Below are positions 7,130 to 7,927 of a stretch of 7,927 nucleotides of DNA, piece by piece. The position numbers and the translations under genes were made by a program. The stretch is taken from contig JAAVYQ010000045.1 in NCBI GenBank assembly GCA_022791215.1, forward strand, positions 1 through 7,927. The letters are read 5' to 3'. Source of the DNA: Bacilli bacterium (GTDB lineage Bacteria > Bacillota_I > Bacilli_A > RF39 > UBA660). Below the pieces are notes generated by a model that saw only the letters and a program-made list of their open reading frames with translations, did not search any database and was not told the DNA's origin. Numbering within the stretch: the first letter of the stretch is position 1; every line of letters begins with the position of its first letter.

Positions 7130-7765
7130 ATGACAAAATATATTAAAGAAGAAGAAATAGAAGAAAAAACAATACAAGAAATATCAAATGCTATAAAAGA
7201 TGGGAAAACAATAGTATTCAAAACTGACACAGTATATGGAATTGGCACAAATGCATTTGATAAAGAAGCATGTGAAAAAGTATACGAAATAAAAGGAAGA
7301 CCCAAACACAAACCATTATGTGTCTTAATCACAAATATATCGATGCTAAAACTAATGGTAGAGAACATAAATCCAATAGAACAAAAATTAATAGATACAT
7401 TTTGGCCAGGACCATTAACAATAAAATTTAGAAAAAAAGAAAATGTATTACCCGACATCATTTCAGCAGGAGACGAATATGTTAGAGTTAGATTATTAAA
7501 AGAAGGACTTGGATATAAAATTATCAACTCAGCAGGAGTACCATTAGTCGCACCTAGTGCCAATCTATCTGGAAGTCCTACAGGAATAAACATAAAAAAT
7601 ATAACGCAAGAATTAAATGGGAAAGTAGACTACATATTAGACAGTGGAAATGTAGAAAATGATGAAACATCAACTATAATAGAAATAGAAAACGAAAAAA
7701 TAAACATAATAAGAGAAGGCAAAATAAAAAAAGAAGAAATAGAAAGAGCGATAGCAAATACATAA
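7130..7765 (+). CDS. tsaC: L-threonylcarbamoyladenylate synthase (TsaC/YrdC/Sua5 family)
   Basis: This 211-residue protein makes threonylcarbamoyl-AMP from threonine, bicarbonate and ATP, the first step of the t6A37 modification of ANN-decoding tRNAs. TsaB, TsaD and TsaE complete the pathway and are not in this window. Family signatures run in order: KTDTVYGIGT (31-40), KGRPKHKPL (55-63, with the KxR pair K55/R57), FWPGPLT (91-97), PSANLSG (142-148, with the SxN pair) and ETSTIIEI (179-186). It ends soon after the catalytic domain and lacks the roughly 130-residue C-terminal domain of long Sua5 proteins, so it is the short TsaC-type form. The ribosome binding site AAGGAGGA (7118-7125) is near perfect and four bases from the ATG. 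The gene has its own promoter and terminator. Accurate decoding of ATA isoleucine codons, abundant here, depends on an ANN-decoding tRNA. Confidence 0.93.
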   Translation: MTKYIKEEEIEEKTIQEISNAIKDGKTIVFKTDTVYGIGTNAFDKEACEKVYEIKGRPKHKPLCVLITNISMLKLMVENINPIEQKLIDTFWPGPLTIKFRKKENVLPDIISAGDEYVRVRLLKEGLGYKIINSAGVPLVAPSANLSGSPTGINIKNITQELNGKVDYILDSGNVENDETSTIIEIENEKINIIREGKIKKEEIERAIANT

Positions 7766-7795
7766 ATATATATATAGAAATTAAAAAAATTAATT

Positions 7796-7823
7796 AATAC
7801 TATGAAAAAAACATAGTATTTTT
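7796..7823 (+). terminator. Intrinsic terminator of tsaC and apparent insertion target of the group II intron
   Basis: A perfect 9-bp stem (AATACTATG at 7796-7804 with CATAGTATT at 7812-7820) closes a loop of seven A residues. The T-tract runs from 7819 to 7823. It begins 30 bases after the tsaC stop. The intron boundary at 7824 directly follows the last T, so the tract may have been longer before insertion. Confidence 0.8.
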
Positions 7824-7927
7824 GTGTGCCGTGCATGGTATATAACTAGACGGTGAAAGTCCGTTACACGCGTATGTATCGACGAAGTGTTAGGGAAGCA
7901 CAACGCATCAACAGTGATGTTGGGGCT
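7824..7927 (+). mobile_element. Group II intron, probably class C (IIC), 5' end only
   Basis: The segment starts with the group II 5' boundary GTGTG and continues GCC..GCATGG, then a hairpin ACGG-TGAAAGT-CCGT (7850-7864), an ACAC/GTGT pairing (7866-7869 with 7887-7890), a GTTAGGGAAG stretch and a CATCA-ACAG-TGATG hairpin (7906-7919). This order matches domain I of the structurally known Oceanobacillus iheyensis IIC intron as I remember it (GUGUGCC, GCAUGG, GGGUGAGAGUCCC, then an AACUGU/ACAGUU stem). It lies in + orientation directly after a hairpin and T-tract, the usual class C target. G+C is 51 of 104 bases, against roughly a quarter in the neighbouring genes. The intron runs off the window, so domains II-VI, the exon-binding site and any reverse transcriptase/maturase gene cannot be seen. 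It could be a full element or a degraded fragment. Confidence 0.85.

Noticed and set aside
7766..7795. Alternating TA run after tsaC as a repeat or regulatory site
   Set aside because: It is short, ordinary AT-rich spacer between the stop codon and the terminator stem.
607..7836. Numerous reverse-strand open frames of about 60-225 codons
   Set aside because: They lie almost entirely opposite real genes, are rich in Leu, Phe, Ser and Ile, and show no motifs. They follow from the A-rich + strand having few T-starting stop complements.
1..7927. CRISPR array, tRNA or rRNA genes, defence-system genes
   Set aside because: No regularly spaced repeats, cloverleaf-like segments, rRNA-like sequence or recognisable defence proteins were seen on either strand.

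Overview
This window looks like a chromosomal stretch from a low-GC anaerobic member of the Bacillota (Clostridia or a related gut lineage). The coding DNA is very AT-rich: a sampled 60-base line (4201-4260) has 16 G+C. A greatly exceeds T on the given strand, and isoleucine is written mostly as ATA. Trp is coded by TGG and TGA acts as a true stop at 4551-4553, so the genetic code is the standard one and not the mycoplasma code. A rubredoxin-bearing flavoprotein at the left edge fits an anaerobe that handles oxygen or peroxide stress. Every supported gene lies on the + strand.

Layout. Positions 2-523 hold the 3' part of a flavin reductase-like/rubredoxin fusion (high-molecular-weight rubredoxin type) whose start lies left of the window. 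A good sigma-A type promoter at 527-555 then leads into a 545-residue coiled-coil protein with two membrane helices and no family I recognise (582-2219). Two HAD-superfamily hydrolases of different subfamilies follow close together (2263-2991 and 3019-3804). A 77-base gap carries a tandem 11-bp-periodic GTAACTT repeat and a -10-like element, and precedes an ABC exporter operon: a MacB/LolD-type ATPase (3882-4553) and an 827-residue, 8-helix, duplicated FtsX-type permease (4559-7042). A hairpin terminator overlaps the permease stop codon. An extended -10 promoter (7075-7103) drives a TsaC/YrdC threonylcarbamoyl-AMP synthase (7130-7765), which ends in another hairpin terminator (7796-7823).

The right edge is the most notable part. 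Directly after the T-tract of that terminator, composition jumps to about 49% G+C (51 of 104 bases), and the sequence from 7824 to the window end reads as the 5' end of a group II intron ribozyme: GTGTG boundary, GCC..GCATGG.., and a GGTGAAAGTCC hairpin. Its position just behind an intrinsic terminator is the hallmark of bacterial class C (IIC) introns. The rest of the intron, including any reverse transcriptase gene, lies outside the window.

How the genes work together: only the ABC pair is a clear functional unit. It is likely switched on by an OmpR/PhoB-type response regulator not encoded here, as for antimicrobial-peptide or cell-envelope stress exporters. The HAD pair may be co-transcribed. 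TsaC is a housekeeping tRNA-modification enzyme in its own unit.
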